Below are positions 63,751 through 64,000 of a DNA stretch of 64,000 nucleotides, in pieces. Numbering within the stretch: position 1 is the first letter of the stretch; each line of letters opens with the position of its first letter. The notes below the pieces were generated by a model. That model searched no databases and had not been told where the DNA came from. It worked only from the letters and a program-made list of their open reading frames with translations. Both the position numbers and the translations under genes were made by a program. Source of the stretch: Pseudomonas chlororaphis subsp. aurantiaca (lineage in GTDB: Bacteria > Pseudomonadota > Gammaproteobacteria > Pseudomonadales > Pseudomonadaceae); NCBI RefSeq assembly GCF_013466605.1, contig NZ_CP059162.1, positions 6,448,001 through 6,512,000 of the forward strand. The letters run 5' to 3'.

Positions 63751-64000
63751 TCAGGCAAACACCTGCAGGCTGCGCGGTGGCAAGGCGACCCAGATGTCCT
63801 GGGCACCGAGGCGCGGCATGGCTTCCGGAGCCAGCTCGGCCAGCAGCGGATGGCCGGGCAATTCGTTGAGTTCGAAGCTCATGCGGCAGCGGTTGCCGAG
63901 GAAGGTGATCTCCCGGACCTTGGCCGGGAACAGGTTTTCCTCGTGCACCGGCGGATTGACGTTGATCGCCTCCGGGCGACAGAACAATCGGCCCGAAGCA
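63751..64000 (-). CDS. ABC transporter ATP-binding protein, C-terminal fragment
   Basis: The reading frame is open to the window edge, so only the last 82 or so residues are seen; the start lies beyond position 64000. The visible part is the C-terminal TOBE-like regulatory domain of an importer ATPase: FCRPEAINVNPP, EITFLGNRCRMSFELNE and WVALPPRSLQVF. Walker motifs are not in view. It is the ATPase of the permease and binding protein that follow it. Confidence 0.8.
   Translation of the reverse strand, partial: ASGRLFCRPEAINVNPPVHEENLFPAKVREITFLGNRCRMSFELNELPGHPLLAELAPEAMPRLGAQDIWVALPPRSLQVFA

Overview
The window is chromosomal DNA of a Pseudomonas. Its GC is high, almost every base is coding, and gene content and order largely follow the P. 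aeruginosa PAO1 block that runs, by my recollection of that map, from about PA0350 (folA) to PA0415 (chpC). Three things point to the fluorescens/protegens/chlororaphis side of the genus rather than P. aeruginosa: pilK and chpB are missing from the pil-chp cluster, pilU is missing beside pilT, and many intergenic gaps hold fluorescens-type REP palindromes. I see no prophage, plasmid, CRISPR array, rRNA or tRNA, and no intact insertion sequence.

Layout. 0.25-10.2 kb (minus strand): the Pil-Chp chemosensory operon pilG-pilH-pilI-pilJ-chpA-chpC. 10.4-16.4 kb (plus): gshB, tonB3, algH/yqgE, yqgF/ruvX, then pyrR-pyrB-pyrC' (a catalytically dead dihydroorotase homologue). 16.5-18.9 kb: a double-TM2 membrane protein, a NlpC/P60 peptidase and pilT. 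19-26.7 kb (plus): yggS-proC-yggT-yggU, metX-metW-DUF4426-rdgB-hemW, a DUF3392 gene and kptA. 26.7-29.0 kb (minus): trmB, thiG, thiS, DUF423. 29.1-34.1 kb: mtgA, then rpoH and ftsY-ftsE-ftsX. 34.1-34.8 kb: a long gap containing a 266-bp element with nested inverted repeats. 34.8-40.1 kb (plus): an active/inactive M16 peptidase pair, rsmD, a YheT-type hydrolase and an AraC regulator. 40.2-45.7 kb: sseA and the long-chain alcohol oxidation locus laoR / laoC-laoB-laoA. 45.8-52.7 kb: coaD, ferredoxin, mutM, an HDOD protein, rlmI, a small membrane protein and ilvD. 52.9-59.0 kb: a PchP-like phosphatase, a TcyP-type transporter, folA, and a DUF2868-DUF3482 membrane/GTPase pair. 59.1-64 kb (minus): a 2-aminoethylphosphonate-type operon made of an ABC importer, an FAD oxidoreductase and a PhnZ-like HD oxygenase, cut off by the window edge.

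How the parts fit. Most genes are housekeeping (nucleotides, methionine, thiamine, glutathione, cell division, protein targeting, heat-shock sigma factor, DNA and RNA repair or modification). The Pil-Chp system, TonB3 and PilT belong to type IV pilus function. The lao locus oxidises fatty alcohols and the last operon takes up and breaks down an aminophosphonate. No clearly new large system stands out. The most unusual items are the 266-bp cruciform element, the phosphonate operon that pairs a TIGR03364-type oxidase with a PhnZ-like oxygenase, the apparent loss of the methylation pair in the chemosensory system, and the DUF2868/DUF3482 pair.
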